From NCBI GenBank assembly GCA_900315095.1, contig OMXS01000001.1, positions 1 through 64,000 on the forward strand: DNA of 64,000 bases, given 5' to 3'. Every line of letters starts with the position of its first letter. Within the stretch, counting starts at the first letter, position 1. This document shows, one piece after another, positions 8,799 to 16,351 of the stretch. The DNA comes from an uncultured Prevotellaceae bacterium. Its GTDB lineage: Bacteria; Bacteroidota; Bacteroidia; Bacteroidales; Bacteroidaceae. A program made the position numbers and the translations under genes. The notes beneath the pieces are model-generated. The model saw only the letters and a program-made list of their open reading frames with translations, was not told the origin of the DNA and did not search any database.

Positions 8799-11102
8799 TT
8801 ACTCTATTTCCTCTAACGAAACATCAACGACATTACAGTCGTAGCTCTGCACTTCTTCGGTTAGTTCTTGCCAAGAAACGAGGTTGTCGTGGGTCATTCG
8901 AGCCTCATCTTTCTTGTCTCCGTAAACATATCCCAGCACCTCATGCGATGCACACCAGCGCAGGTGCTCTGTCCATGCGAGAGTGGCGAGGATTGAACAT
9001 TGAGAGCCGAGCGTTGAGGGCTGAGCGTTGGATGAAGAGTTTGGCGTATTGAAGGTGTATGTTGTCTTGCCAAACTCGCGGGTGATGGCGCCATTTGTTA
9101 TTGCTGAACGTAGTTCTTGCAGTTTCGCCTTGCCATCTTTGCCGCTCTTCTCGAATGCCTTTTGAACAAGCAAGAGTTTCGTTGCAGCATGCTTTGCATT
9201 GGCAATGTCCTGACTTTCCTTGCGACGCAGTTCCATAATATCCGACATTGAAGGCGAAAGATGGCTACCCTTACTGTTGCCGAGCAAACGACGGTGACGT
9301 GCATCCCAGTCTTCTTTCCATTCAGACGGAAAGCGGTTGTTATACTTATCAAGGTAACGGCGCGCCTCCCTAACGAGCCGGTCACTCACGATATTCTCAT
9401 ATGTATGTATCGAAGCGAAGTCGCCGAAGAGCGTTATTGGTCCGTCTGGCCGCTCTTCTCGCAGTGTTTCTTTATCGTTCTGCGCCTTGAAGAGACGGTT
9501 GTAATGGTCTGCCACGATGTCGATATTTCCGTCTGAGCGATCATGAACTCTGACGAGAATGCGCAACATCTGCGGTCGCTGGCTATAGCGTATTGCTAAA
9601 CGCATTATTCTCACAGCGAGAGTGATGTTCAGCGTGTCATCAGCCGTTGCTACAACAACATAGTTAAGTGTCTTTATCTTGTCGAGCAACAACTTTGAGA
9701 ATTCGGCACTGCGGGCATCGAAATTATGCAGCACAATACTATTGTCTGCATTCTCCTGAGTTAACTCTCCTCTCGGAGCAACAGGAAGAGACCTTAGTGC
9801 AGGGGTATTGGTGTAGAACTTGCCTGCAAGAATGTCCATCCGGTTATCAACTACATCGCAGTGGAACGGCGACCGTTCTACTTTCTCGCTCGTGCTTCCT
9901 GTGGCAGCAAAGGCTGAGAATTCGTAGAGGAACCGCACGGCATCAAGTCCCACCTCACCGAATCCTATGACAAGAGCATTGAAAGGCGACGAGACGGTGC
10001 CGTCCTGCTCTACATCGACGAAGTTAACGGGCTGCAAACTGACGTCCTGTTTCAGATGTTCCACGCATATGCGCGAGGAGTCTATAATCCTCACGTCAAT
10101 GTTCTCGCCACATGCCTCATCCTCGATGACACGATGGGCGCTGTTATAGCGTGCATGACAATAAAGTGTAGTCTTCACTCCACGTTCAGCAGCAGACATA
10201 ATAGTGCTGTCTAGTCTCAGCACTCCTGCCTTGTTTAGATTGTCTGTATCACTATCGGAAAGGATGAAATAATGTGCCTCAGCATTTTTAGTCTTATGCA
10301 TGTTACGCACTATACGTGCCAAGAGTCCTACGCCTATGCTGCGCAGCACATTATTGTCTGCTTCAATGTCATTTGTGCTCAGGTCAGAGAGTCGGCTGCT
10401 TGCGATGGAAAGCAACGCATTGTTGTATGCTGCAGTTCTGAAAGTCTCCGCGCGATGTGTTAGGATACTCATGATGCTGTCAATGCCACTACCCTGCTCA
10501 CCCTCGTCCTCCGTCAGCGGTGTCTCAACGAAGATGATGCTATAGTCGTTCTCTTTCTGCGTCTTGCGAATATCCTCTGCAAGCACCTTTGAGGCATCGT
10601 TGATGCCGAAGAACACGAAAAGCCGGCGACGAGGGAAGATTGTAGCACGGATTGTAGAGAAGACGAGGCGGAGATATGCCCACAAGCGATGAGCTACAAG
10701 ACTCACGAACAACAATACCGTGAGCAGCGATGCCAGTACCGTAATGACTGATATGATGCCACGTATCAGCGGAGCATCGTTGTCGCCAGTGATATTTGCA
10801 AAGACATCGCCATCGACCTGGAAGGCAAACATGCCCAATGAGCACAAAGCAGAGCGGAACAGCAACTCGAAAGAATGAAACGTGCCACTTCCACTCACCA
10901 ACGCATACATATACGCCAGCAGTCCTGCCGCCCATAGGAATACCATTGATGTGGCAAGTGCCTTCAGTTGTCTGCTGCGGTTAAGACTTACTCTCTTATT
11001 GGTAATCCACCGCGACACATGAACCACCATCAACAGTGCAGCAACGATGAGCAGCATCATTGCCAACCATCCAGGCCATCCTATTTCGTTTATAAACATC
11101 AT
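8799..11102 (-). CDS. Membrane protein with two Rossmann (TrkA-like) domains and a C-terminal RyR domain
   Basis: The 767-residue protein has three or four membrane helices (about 11-28, 49-68, 78-95, 115-138), a layout like an ion channel but without a recognisable TVGYG filter. Two Rossmann-like domains follow: one from about 160 (LFVFFGINDASKVLAEDI), one from about 375 (NALVIGFGEVGLDAVRFL, a GxGxxG motif). The C-terminal RyR domain (about 700-750) shows WTEHLRW at 710-716 and a later NLVSWQEL. TrkA-like domains bind nucleotides and gate channels; RyR domains are found in bacterial conflict loci. It lies 17 bp after the TIR gene. A heptanucleotide array encodes a Ser/Asn/Gln-rich linker just before the RyR domain. 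It could be a ligand-gated channel; no direct evidence. Confidence 0.75.
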   Translation of the reverse strand: MMFINEIGWPGWLAMMLLIVAALLMVVHVSRWITNKRVSLNRSRQLKALATSMVFLWAAGLLAYMYALVSGSGTFHSFELLFRSALCSLGMFAFQVDGDVFANITGDNDAPLIRGIISVITVLASLLTVLLFVSLVAHRLWAYLRLVFSTIRATIFPRRRLFVFFGINDASKVLAEDIRKTQKENDYSIIFVETPLTEDEGEQGSGIDSIMSILTHRAETFRTAAYNNALLSIASSRLSDLSTNDIEADNNVLRSIGVGLLARIVRNMHKTKNAEAHYFILSDSDTDNLNKAGVLRLDSTIMSAAERGVKTTLYCHARYNSAHRVIEDEACGENIDVRIIDSSRICVEHLKQDVSLQPVNFVDVEQDGTVSSPFNALVIGFGEVGLDAVRFLYEFSAFAATGSTSEKVERSPFHCDVVDNRMDILAGKFYTNTPALRSLPVAPRGELTQENADNSIVLHNFDARSAEFSKLLLDKIKTLNYVVVATADDTLNITLAVRIMRLAIRYSQRPQMLRILVRVHDRSDGNIDIVADHYNRLFKAQNDKETLREERPDGPITLFGDFASIHTYENIVSDRLVREARRYLDKYNNRFPSEWKEDWDARHRRLLGNSKGSHLSPSMSDIMELRRKESQDIANAKHAATKLLLVQKAFEKSGKDGKAKLQELRSAITNGAITREFGKTTYTFNTPNSSSNAQPSTLGSQCSILATLAWTEHLRWCASHEVLGYVYGDKKDEARMTHDNLVSWQELTEEVQSYDCNVVDVSLEEIE
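8995..9043 (-). repeat. Heptanucleotide array before the RyR domain
   Basis: Seven 7-mers (GAGCGTT occurs twice, with GAGGGCT and GAGAGCC) encode the linker between the second Rossmann region and the RyR domain. The frame is kept and no stop codon arises. Confidence 0.65.
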
Positions 11103-11119
11103 CTATTACCTATTACAAA

Positions 11120-12268
11120 TCATTCAACTCCAATGATTGTGCTCTCGGTATGCGGCACAGCTATCTGCGTGTCAAGCAGATTCAGCGGAGATGAAAGGTC
11201 ATACACAGGACGCTGTTTGTCAAGAGGAATGCTTAGTCGTACCATTCCCTTGCTGTCACTACGCGTCTTCTGGTCGCCCACCGTTATTTCCGCATTAGGC
11301 ACAGGCGCCTCCCGGTTCTCATTCCATAGCATGAAGTTGATGGTTCCGAACACCTTCTCATCGCGTTTCACACCGATGGTCTGCTCTTTCGAGAGTTCAA
11401 CGATAGTATCAAGCGGCAGATAATTGGATGCCTCGAACTTCAAATGCACCTTCTGTCCAAGGTAACGGTGAGGAATGTTAGGCAATGTAAGCGTCTCGCC
11501 GATACCTCTCAGGGTGTCGACTTTCGTTTCATTGTCGAGTTGCAGCGTTATAACTGCATCTTTCATTGGCGGAAGATTGGTGTTCTGAACCGTCAGTTCC
11601 TTCGCCTGCACATGACAGTCGAAGTCACGATTCATCCACCATGTAACTGCAATAGCGGCAATCACCGCCAATACTGCAAGTATGCGGAATATCCACAAAC
11701 TATATAGACGATGCTGATAGCGGTTCCAAATGAAGCCATAAGCGTCAGGAAGACCTATCAACAGCGACACCACCTTAGCCACAGCCTTGCGTTTACGGAA
11801 AATCTTCAGGTCGTCGCCCTCGTCATGGACATTCACTCCGAGCAGTTCTCCCTCACCGAACGCAGCCTTCAGAACGGGGTTGAAGCACTCGTTCTCATCA
11901 TTGCTGTAAGGTGTTCCCGCCACGATGAAGGGGATTATCTTGTCCTTCATGCCGTGGTCAATGAAGTATTGCATCTCCTTTCCACACCACTTTGACTTCG
12001 CTGAGTTGGGTGAGCAAATGACAATGAGATGCTGCGAACGTTCCAGTTCCTCGCTGAGTCCTTCGGTAAGAGTCTTTGCAACGAGGTCTGAGATATACCT
12101 GAAAATCTTGAATTTCTCAGGTTTCTTGTCATAAGACTTCAGCACCTGCCCCTCGTCGTTGGCTATAACCGTAGGCAAACTGTAGTTCTCCAATCGCTTT
12201 TGCAGCCACTTAGCCCATTTGTCATCGCGGGAGTTATAACTTATGAATGCCGTGAATTTCTTTTCCAT
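11120..12268 (-). CDS. TIR domain - transmembrane - Ig-like protein
   Basis: The 382-residue protein begins with a TIR domain (about 5-175). AFISYNSRDD is box 1, and Glu98 in SKWCGKEM sits where NADase TIRs carry the catalytic glutamate, so NAD-cleaving or signal-making activity is plausible. One membrane helix follows (about 192-212) with many basic residues before it, placing TIR inside. The outer C-terminal part (about 215-382) is beta-rich, with a carboxypeptidase-regulatory-like repeat (PNAEITVGDQKTRSDSKG). It lies between the exported TPR gene and the RyR membrane gene and is probably co-transcribed with both. Membrane anchoring with a periplasmic domain is uncommon among immune TIR proteins and suggests sensing of outer signals. 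Confidence 0.85.
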   Translation of the reverse strand: MEKKFTAFISYNSRDDKWAKWLQKRLENYSLPTVIANDEGQVLKSYDKKPEKFKIFRYISDLVAKTLTEGLSEELERSQHLIVICSPNSAKSKWCGKEMQYFIDHGMKDKIIPFIVAGTPYSNDENECFNPVLKAAFGEGELLGVNVHDEGDDLKIFRKRKAVAKVVSLLIGLPDAYGFIWNRYQHRLYSLWIFRILAVLAVIAAIAVTWWMNRDFDCHVQAKELTVQNTNLPPMKDAVITLQLDNETKVDTLRGIGETLTLPNIPHRYLGQKVHLKFEASNYLPLDTIVELSKEQTIGVKRDEKVFGTINFMLWNENREAPVPNAEITVGDQKTRSDSKGMVRLSIPLDKQRPVYDLSSPLNLLDTQIAVPHTESTIIGVE

Positions 12269-12305
12269 GAGGTTATTGTTTTATGTTTTAGTTGCTGTTT
12301 GGAGG

Positions 12306-12324
12306 GTTGCGATGGTATCGCAAC
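12306..12324 (-). other. Hairpin between the TPR and TIR genes
   Basis: GTTGCGAT (12306-12313) and its complement (12317-12324) form an 8-bp stem with a 3-base loop in the 106-bp gap. There is no T-run, so it may set mRNA stability or processing rather than end transcription. Confidence 0.4.
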
Positions 12325-12374
12325 ATGCGGGACGAGGACAATCGGTATTTTCCTTTCTCGTTCTTCTTTCCTCT

Positions 12375-14201
12375 TTATTTCATATTATCTCTTATCACCT
12401 GCAGCGTTTCCTTGAGCGATGCAATGTGACTTGCCTTGCCGTCAGGGGCTTTGCTATGTGATTCTATGGCACTTACGAAGTTTGCCTCTGCCTCTTTAAA
12501 ATTCTTCAGATAGACATTCGTGAGTCCCATATACTCATAGGCCAATCCCACTTTGCGGTTTGCCTCGCCAAAAGCATTGACATACGACTGCCTGGCAAGA
12601 GTGTAACTCTTCAGCGCTGCAGCATAGTCCTCTTTCTTGCTCTGCTCGTCCCCTTTAAGCATTGCCACCTCGCCGATATTCTCAAGTGCCGTCCTCGTGT
12701 CGGGATGATTGTCTCCCAGAGTGGTTGACCATATCTCCAACGCCTTGGCGAACATCGCGAGAGCATGGTCATAGTCCTTGTAGTGGCCATAGATACCGCC
12801 GACGTTGTTGTATATATTAGCCACCGAAGGATGCTGCTCACCATAAAGAGCGGTATAAAGCTCGAACGCTTTGCTGTAGTTTTCTGCCGCGCACTCATAG
12901 TCGCCCTGCTTTTCGCAAAGGCCGCCGCGGTTGTTATAGAGTGTGGCGAGAGAAGGATTGTTTTCGCCATAGAGTCGTTTCTTTATTTCAAAAGCCTTGT
13001 CCAGATTCTTCTTTGCCTCGTTATAATTCCCTGTTTCCTTATATACTGAAGCCACGTTGTCATAGGCTATTGCCACCACGTCATAGTCCTCACCGAGCGA
13101 CTTCTCCCAAATGCCGAGCGCCTTCTGGAAGTTGCTGATGGCTTTCTGATAGTCTTTTTTATAATAATGTGAACTTGCGATGTTGTTATAGCACAATGCC
13201 GTCTGCATGCTTTCCTCGCCGTTCTGCTTCTGCGATGCCGCGAGCGCACGGTTGTTATACATCATTGCCGTGTCGTAGTCGCCCATCACCTCCAGATAGA
13301 AAAGTCCTGTGAAGATCTGCCACTCCACCATGTCGGGGTCAAGCTCGGCACGAGTGGTGATATACTCCTTAGCCTTGTCGATTTCGAACTTTGAATATGC
13401 AATGGTGAAAAGTTGGTAAAGATACTCCGCATCCTTCGCCTGGCGCTTCAGCACCTCCTGCCTCTGGCGCTCTGCCTCTTCCATCAGAGCGTTGGCATCA
13501 GCCAGTTGCTTGTCTATACGTTGTTTGTCTTCCTTCGCTTTTTTCAGCGCTTCAGTAGGGTCGAACATGCTGTTAATCATCTCTTCCGCACGTTCCAGTT
13601 CTCCGTTCTCAATGAGTTGATTTATCTGTTTGTTCTTCTCGTCGAGTGCATCATAGTCGGTCTTGGCATAGTGCTCAGCCATTTGCTCTATGAGTGATTC
13701 ATACTTCTCAAACTGTTTCTGCAAGTCGTTCACCTGCTTCTCATAGTTGGCGGCGGTGATTTTCTTAGCGTTCAGTTGTTTTTCGAGCGCCATCATCTTC
13801 GCTTTGTAGTTCTTTTCTGCTGCCTTGTATGCATTGTTCTCTATTCGTTGCTTGTCGGCTTGCAACTGCGAAGAGTTCACCATCACAATCTGCATGGTAA
13901 CCGAGGGGGAGAAAGCATAGTTACGTCCTATCATTCCAGCCTCTATGAGTTCATATCCTGCCTTCTTCACGCTCTGCAGCGCATAGGCGTCACCTGCCTT
14001 CTTGCCAGTCATGGCTATGGAAAACGTTCCCGTCTGCGCACTCACAACAGCATTATGGACGCCCCTCACTCGGATGGAAACACCCTGCAAAGCAGCACCC
14101 TTAACGCCAGGACGTCCCAGCGATTTCACATAACCCTTCTGCACTTGTGCCATAGCGGGAAGTGACAGAATCATCAGCAGTGTCGCGATTATTCCTTTCA
14201 T
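12375..14201 (-). CDS. Exported TPR protein with CarboxypepD_reg-like domain and coiled coil
   Basis: The 608-residue protein has a signal peptide (MKGIIATLLMILSLPAMA), a short beta domain (about 20-110, ending in TMQIVMV) like carboxypeptidase-regulatory modules, a long charged coiled coil (about 113-265) and at least six TPR units of the 42-residue kinesin-light-chain type (about 265-600, e.g. NYNEAKKNLDKAFEIKKRLYG). Such TPR arrays bind partner proteins. It is the first gene of the minus arm, with its own promoter at 14225-14255, and the TIR gene follows. It probably acts as a periplasmic scaffold, perhaps meeting the outer Ig-like part of the TIR protein or the CHAT protease. The last codons and the stop lie within a GATAAGA-type heptamer stretch. 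Confidence 0.8.
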   Translation of the reverse strand: MKGIIATLLMILSLPAMAQVQKGYVKSLGRPGVKGAALQGVSIRVRGVHNAVVSAQTGTFSIAMTGKKAGDAYALQSVKKAGYELIEAGMIGRNYAFSPSVTMQIVMVNSSQLQADKQRIENNAYKAAEKNYKAKMMALEKQLNAKKITAANYEKQVNDLQKQFEKYESLIEQMAEHYAKTDYDALDEKNKQINQLIENGELERAEEMINSMFDPTEALKKAKEDKQRIDKQLADANALMEEAERQRQEVLKRQAKDAEYLYQLFTIAYSKFEIDKAKEYITTRAELDPDMVEWQIFTGLFYLEVMGDYDTAMMYNNRALAASQKQNGEESMQTALCYNNIASSHYYKKDYQKAISNFQKALGIWEKSLGEDYDVVAIAYDNVASVYKETGNYNEAKKNLDKAFEIKKRLYGENNPSLATLYNNRGGLCEKQGDYECAAENYSKAFELYTALYGEQHPSVANIYNNVGGIYGHYKDYDHALAMFAKALEIWSTTLGDNHPDTRTALENIGEVAMLKGDEQSKKEDYAAALKSYTLARQSYVNAFGEANRKVGLAYEYMGLTNVYLKNFKEAEANFVSAIESHSKAPDGKASHIASLKETLQVIRDNMK

Positions 14202-14224
14202 TATGTTGGTTGTTTAGGTTGATG

Positions 14225-14255
14225 CAAAAATAAGCATTATTTTCATTACGGCAAA
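14225..14255 (-). promoter_or_regulatory. Promoter of the TPR-TIR-RyR arm
   Basis: On the minus strand TTTG (14252-14255) is followed after 19 bp by TATTTTTG (14225-14232), a full Bacteroidetes promoter. The start codon at 14201 lies about 17 nt after the expected start site. Confidence 0.75.
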
Positions 14256-14367
14256 ACATTGCGAAGAAAAAATGGAGAAAGGCCCTGTATTGCAATACTT
14301 TTTCGTTTGCAGCATTTGATTTAAGTCAAAATATTATTATGTTATTCAATTTAGCAGCCCATAAATG

Positions 14368-14397
14368 TTGTGGAAAAAGAAAAACGTAGTACCTTTG
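14368..14397 (+). promoter_or_regulatory. Promoter of a small transcript
   Basis: TTG (14368-14370) and TACCTTTG (14390-14397), 19 bp apart, match the Bacteroidetes consensus. A 7-bp hairpin with a GCGA tetraloop (14401-14418) would form the very 5' end of the RNA. Confidence 0.7.
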
Positions 14398-14468
14398 CAT
14401 TGCATTCGCGAGAATGCATCCCAAAAGTTTTCATAGGTTAGTAGTTTGATAGATTTAAGGTAAAGATT

Positions 14469-14564
14469 ATGTTATTAGATTTTGAAACAAGCGTAACGTT
14501 GGTCATTGCCGTTATTCTTACGATGCTATGCATTGTTACTTTGGGTAATACCAACATACGTTAA
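14469..14564 (+). CDS. 31-residue hydrophobic peptide (small membrane protein)
   Basis: An ATG at 14469 opens a 31-codon frame ending in TAA at 14564. Residues about 8-26 (VTLVIAVILTMLCIVTLG) form one membrane helix, with an acidic N-terminus and a basic last residue. The frame sits alone in a compact transcription unit: strong promoter upstream (14368-14397), about 65 nt leader with a 5' hairpin, and two terminators just after the stop (14574-14612 and 14626-14653). This arrangement resembles small membrane peptides or type I toxins, though no antisense RNA is obvious. The unit might instead be a regulatory RNA whose frame is incidental. It lies next to the TIR/CHAT/RyR locus. Confidence 0.5.
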   Translation: MLLDFETSVTLVIAVILTMLCIVTLGNTNIR

Positions 14565-14573
14565 AGTTTTCAG

Positions 14574-14612
14574 GAGGCCGAAGTGAGAGATTCATATCGT
14601 CCTCTTTTTTTT
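14574..14612 (+). terminator. Intrinsic terminator after the 31-codon gene
   Basis: GAGGCCGA (14574-14581) pairs with TCGTCCTC (14597-14604) with one mismatch, followed directly by eight T. Confidence 0.75.
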
Positions 14613-14625
14613 GTCTTTTAGAGAC

Positions 14626-14653
14626 ATCTGCTCCCCAAGGGCAGATTTTTTTA
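14626..14653 (+). terminator. Second intrinsic terminator
   Basis: ATCTGC (14626-14631) and GCAGAT (14641-14646) with an inner CC/GG pair form a stem followed by a T-run to 14653. It backs up the terminator at 14574-14612. Confidence 0.75.
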
Positions 14654-14675
14654 TTTTTCCCCGTCAGGTTCCTGG

Positions 14676-14855
14676 TCAGTCAAGTTCCCAGTTTACAGAC
14701 TGCAAAGAGCGAAAGGGCATATATTGCTCTCCCAAACATGCTCTTTGAGAAGGCGAAAGATGGCTTTTGGCAGTCTCATTAAGCATCAATCGCATGCCGA
14801 ATTGTATATCATCGGCACCCAAATGATTGTGAAGTTGTTCCCAAATTCTTATCAT
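14676..14855 (-). CDS. Possible 59-residue protein
   Basis: A minus-strand frame runs from an ATG at 14855 to TGA at 14676. The product (starting MIRIWEQLHNHLGADD) has a balanced, protein-like composition and no repeats. I recognise no family and see no promoter. It could be a gene remnant or chance. The same DNA can fold on the plus strand (CAAAGAGC 14703-14710 with its complement 14740-14747, enclosed by AGACTGC 14697-14703 with its complement 14770-14776), so an RNA element is an alternative. Confidence 0.3.
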   Translation of the reverse strand: MIRIWEQLHNHLGADDIQFGMRLMLNETAKSHLSPSQRACLGEQYMPFRSLQSVNWELD

Positions 14856-14946
14856 GCGCGCTCTATATATAATAATGTGTAGAGCCAGTTTTATTGTTTC
14901 GAAATGTTAAATTATTGTTTTTCGATAAATTTTTATTGTAAAATCC

Positions 14947-14977
14947 TTGCACGTTTCAAATATTCATTATACTTTTG
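14947..14977 (+). promoter_or_regulatory. Housekeeping promoter upstream of the DUF3836 gene
   Basis: TTG (14947-14949) and TACTTTTG (14970-14977) are spaced 20 bp apart. Several CGATAAA / TTATCGA-like words surround the start site (near 14922, 14988 and 15010) and could be operator sites. Confidence 0.55.
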
Positions 14978-15041
14978 CATATCGAAAAACGATAAATGAT
15001 GATAGTAAATCGATAAAAAAAAGAAAAAAGTTGAGATTTAA

Positions 15042-15074
15042 TGTAGTTTTTCGCCACCCGTGAGCGTCTAACGT
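15042..15074 (+). promoter_or_regulatory. ECF-type promoter motif, copy 1
   Basis: TGTAGTTTTTC (15042-15052), an 11-bp spacer and GCGTCTAACGT (15064-15074), with AGAAATC just after, are repeated almost exactly in front of the ECF sigma gene (17967-17998). It lies 53 bp before the DUF3836 start. Confidence 0.65.
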
Positions 15075-15126
15075 ACAGAAATCTTAAAAAACAAAATAAC
15101 AGTATAAACTTAAAAAATTTAGAATT

Positions 15127-15621
15127 ATGGATATCATTTCTTGGACAGCAGCAACATTGATGAGCATGTACATGCTCCTTGGATCGCAAACTTCTAACAG
15201 CGATTACGTGTATAACGCAGAAATGCAGGACGGCAAGATCAGTGCCATTCTATCATACAAGACTTCTGACACAGGCAGCACTCTTACAGCAAACACAAAG
15301 CATGTGTATGAGTATGACGAGCAGCAGCGTGTGATAAGTGACCAGACTCTCAAGTGGAATATTGACGAGCGCCAGTGGGTTCCTGAGAAGTGTATCGAAT
15401 TTGAATACGACGGAATCACTATAGCAATGAACTACAGGAAATGGGACAAGAGAAGCAATAGCTACATGGCTCCGTCAGAAAGCATGGTTTACACCATGAT
15501 GGGCACGCTGGTAACCAGTGTGGAGAAATACAAGAAGAGCAACCGCACTGGCGAACTAGAACTCGCAGACCATTATATACTGATGGGAGGCGGCATCTAT
15601 AACACGCTGGCAAGAAAATAA
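15127..15621 (+). CDS. DUF3836-like protein
   Basis: The 164-residue protein has a short hydrophobic N-terminus (about 5-19) and then repeating YEYDEQQRV / FEYDGITI strands, the pattern of the Bacteroidales DUF3836 family of small secreted beta proteins of unknown role. The N-terminus lacks a clear cleavage site, so it may stay membrane-attached. An ECF-type promoter motif shared with the sigma gene at 18026 lies directly upstream, so the gene is probably part of that sigma factor's regulon and may respond to envelope stress. Confidence 0.6.
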   Translation: MDIISWTAATLMSMYMLLGSQTSNSDYVYNAEMQDGKISAILSYKTSDTGSTLTANTKHVYEYDEQQRVISDQTLKWNIDERQWVPEKCIEFEYDGITIAMNYRKWDKRSNSYMAPSESMVYTMMGTLVTSVEKYKKSNRTGELELADHYILMGGGIYNTLARK

Positions 15622-15633
15622 TACAACCCCAAT

Positions 15634-15653
15634 ACCCCTCCTCCGGGAGGGGT
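15634..15653 (+). terminator. GC-rich hairpin after the DUF3836 gene
   Basis: ACCCCTCC (15634-15641) and GGAGGGGT (15646-15653) form an 8-bp stem with a 4-base loop, followed by a short TTT. Probably a weak or partial terminator. Confidence 0.55.
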
Positions 15654-15689
15654 TTAAATGCATATAATAATATATAAGGAATAAGAGTT

Positions 15690-16295
15690 ATGAAACACAA
15701 GATGAACTTTCTATGCGGAGTGATATTCATTTTCACTATATTGATGCCTGTGGCAAACTTAAGTAGTTTGTTCTTCACCAGTGAAGGCGAACTGAAACTG
15801 TCGCAAATGGATATCTATCCCACACATATCAGCAACGACAACTCGTTCCGACTGAAAGACGCCAAGACCAACAAGGAAGTGAAAGCGTGGGCAAAGTCGG
15901 TTATGGTGGAAGAGGACTTGAATGTTAAGAAAGACAAATCTGTATGGTTTTATGTTGCTTTGATGCCCGTGCCAATTATAGGACTTGTAACATGGTTCTT
16001 GTTCTTTTTCTACTTCATAAAGTTTGTCATTGCCATAAACAAGGGAGAAGTGTTCTCATGGAAAACAATAAGTTTGCTGAGAAAAGCGGGATGGGCATCG
16101 CTGATAAGCGAAATGGTGGGCCTCATACTGCTGCTCTTCGCTAATGGCAACCGCGTCTTCGTTGGATATGCCAACGATTACTCTAGGTTGCTCGAAGAAA
16201 TCCCAGGACTGCTCTGCGGACTTCTACTGCTGCTGATGGCTCAGACATTCAGCATCGGACTGAAGCAGAAAGAGGAACTGGAACAGGTTATCTAA
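15690..16295 (+). CDS. DUF2975 family membrane protein
   Basis: The 201-residue protein has four membrane helices (about 7-29, 85-112, 130-150, 168-188) and the FSIGLKQKEELEQVI end typical of DUF2975. These small membrane proteins often sit beside a YozG-like HTH regulator, as here (17340-17549), and are thought to take part in membrane-linked regulation; their exact function is not known. A large soluble loop (about 30-80) lies between the first two helices. It precedes the related DUF1648/DUF2975 gene by 56 bp. Confidence 0.7.
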   Translation: MKHKMNFLCGVIFIFTILMPVANLSSLFFTSEGELKLSQMDIYPTHISNDNSFRLKDAKTNKEVKAWAKSVMVEEDLNVKKDKSVWFYVALMPVPIIGLVTWFLFFFYFIKFVIAINKGEVFSWKTISLLRKAGWASLISEMVGLILLLFANGNRVFVGYANDYSRLLEEIPGLLCGLLLLLMAQTFSIGLKQKEELEQVI

Positions 16296-16351
16296 ATTGC
16301 GAATTGCCGCATTGGCAATGCGAGAGTTTCTTATTTTTAATTACAAAGACA

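Noticed and set aside
16304-16351. Upstream start for the DUF1648/DUF2975 gene
   Set aside because: The extra 16 residues precede a normal first membrane helix and lie in the short gap after the DUF2975 gene.
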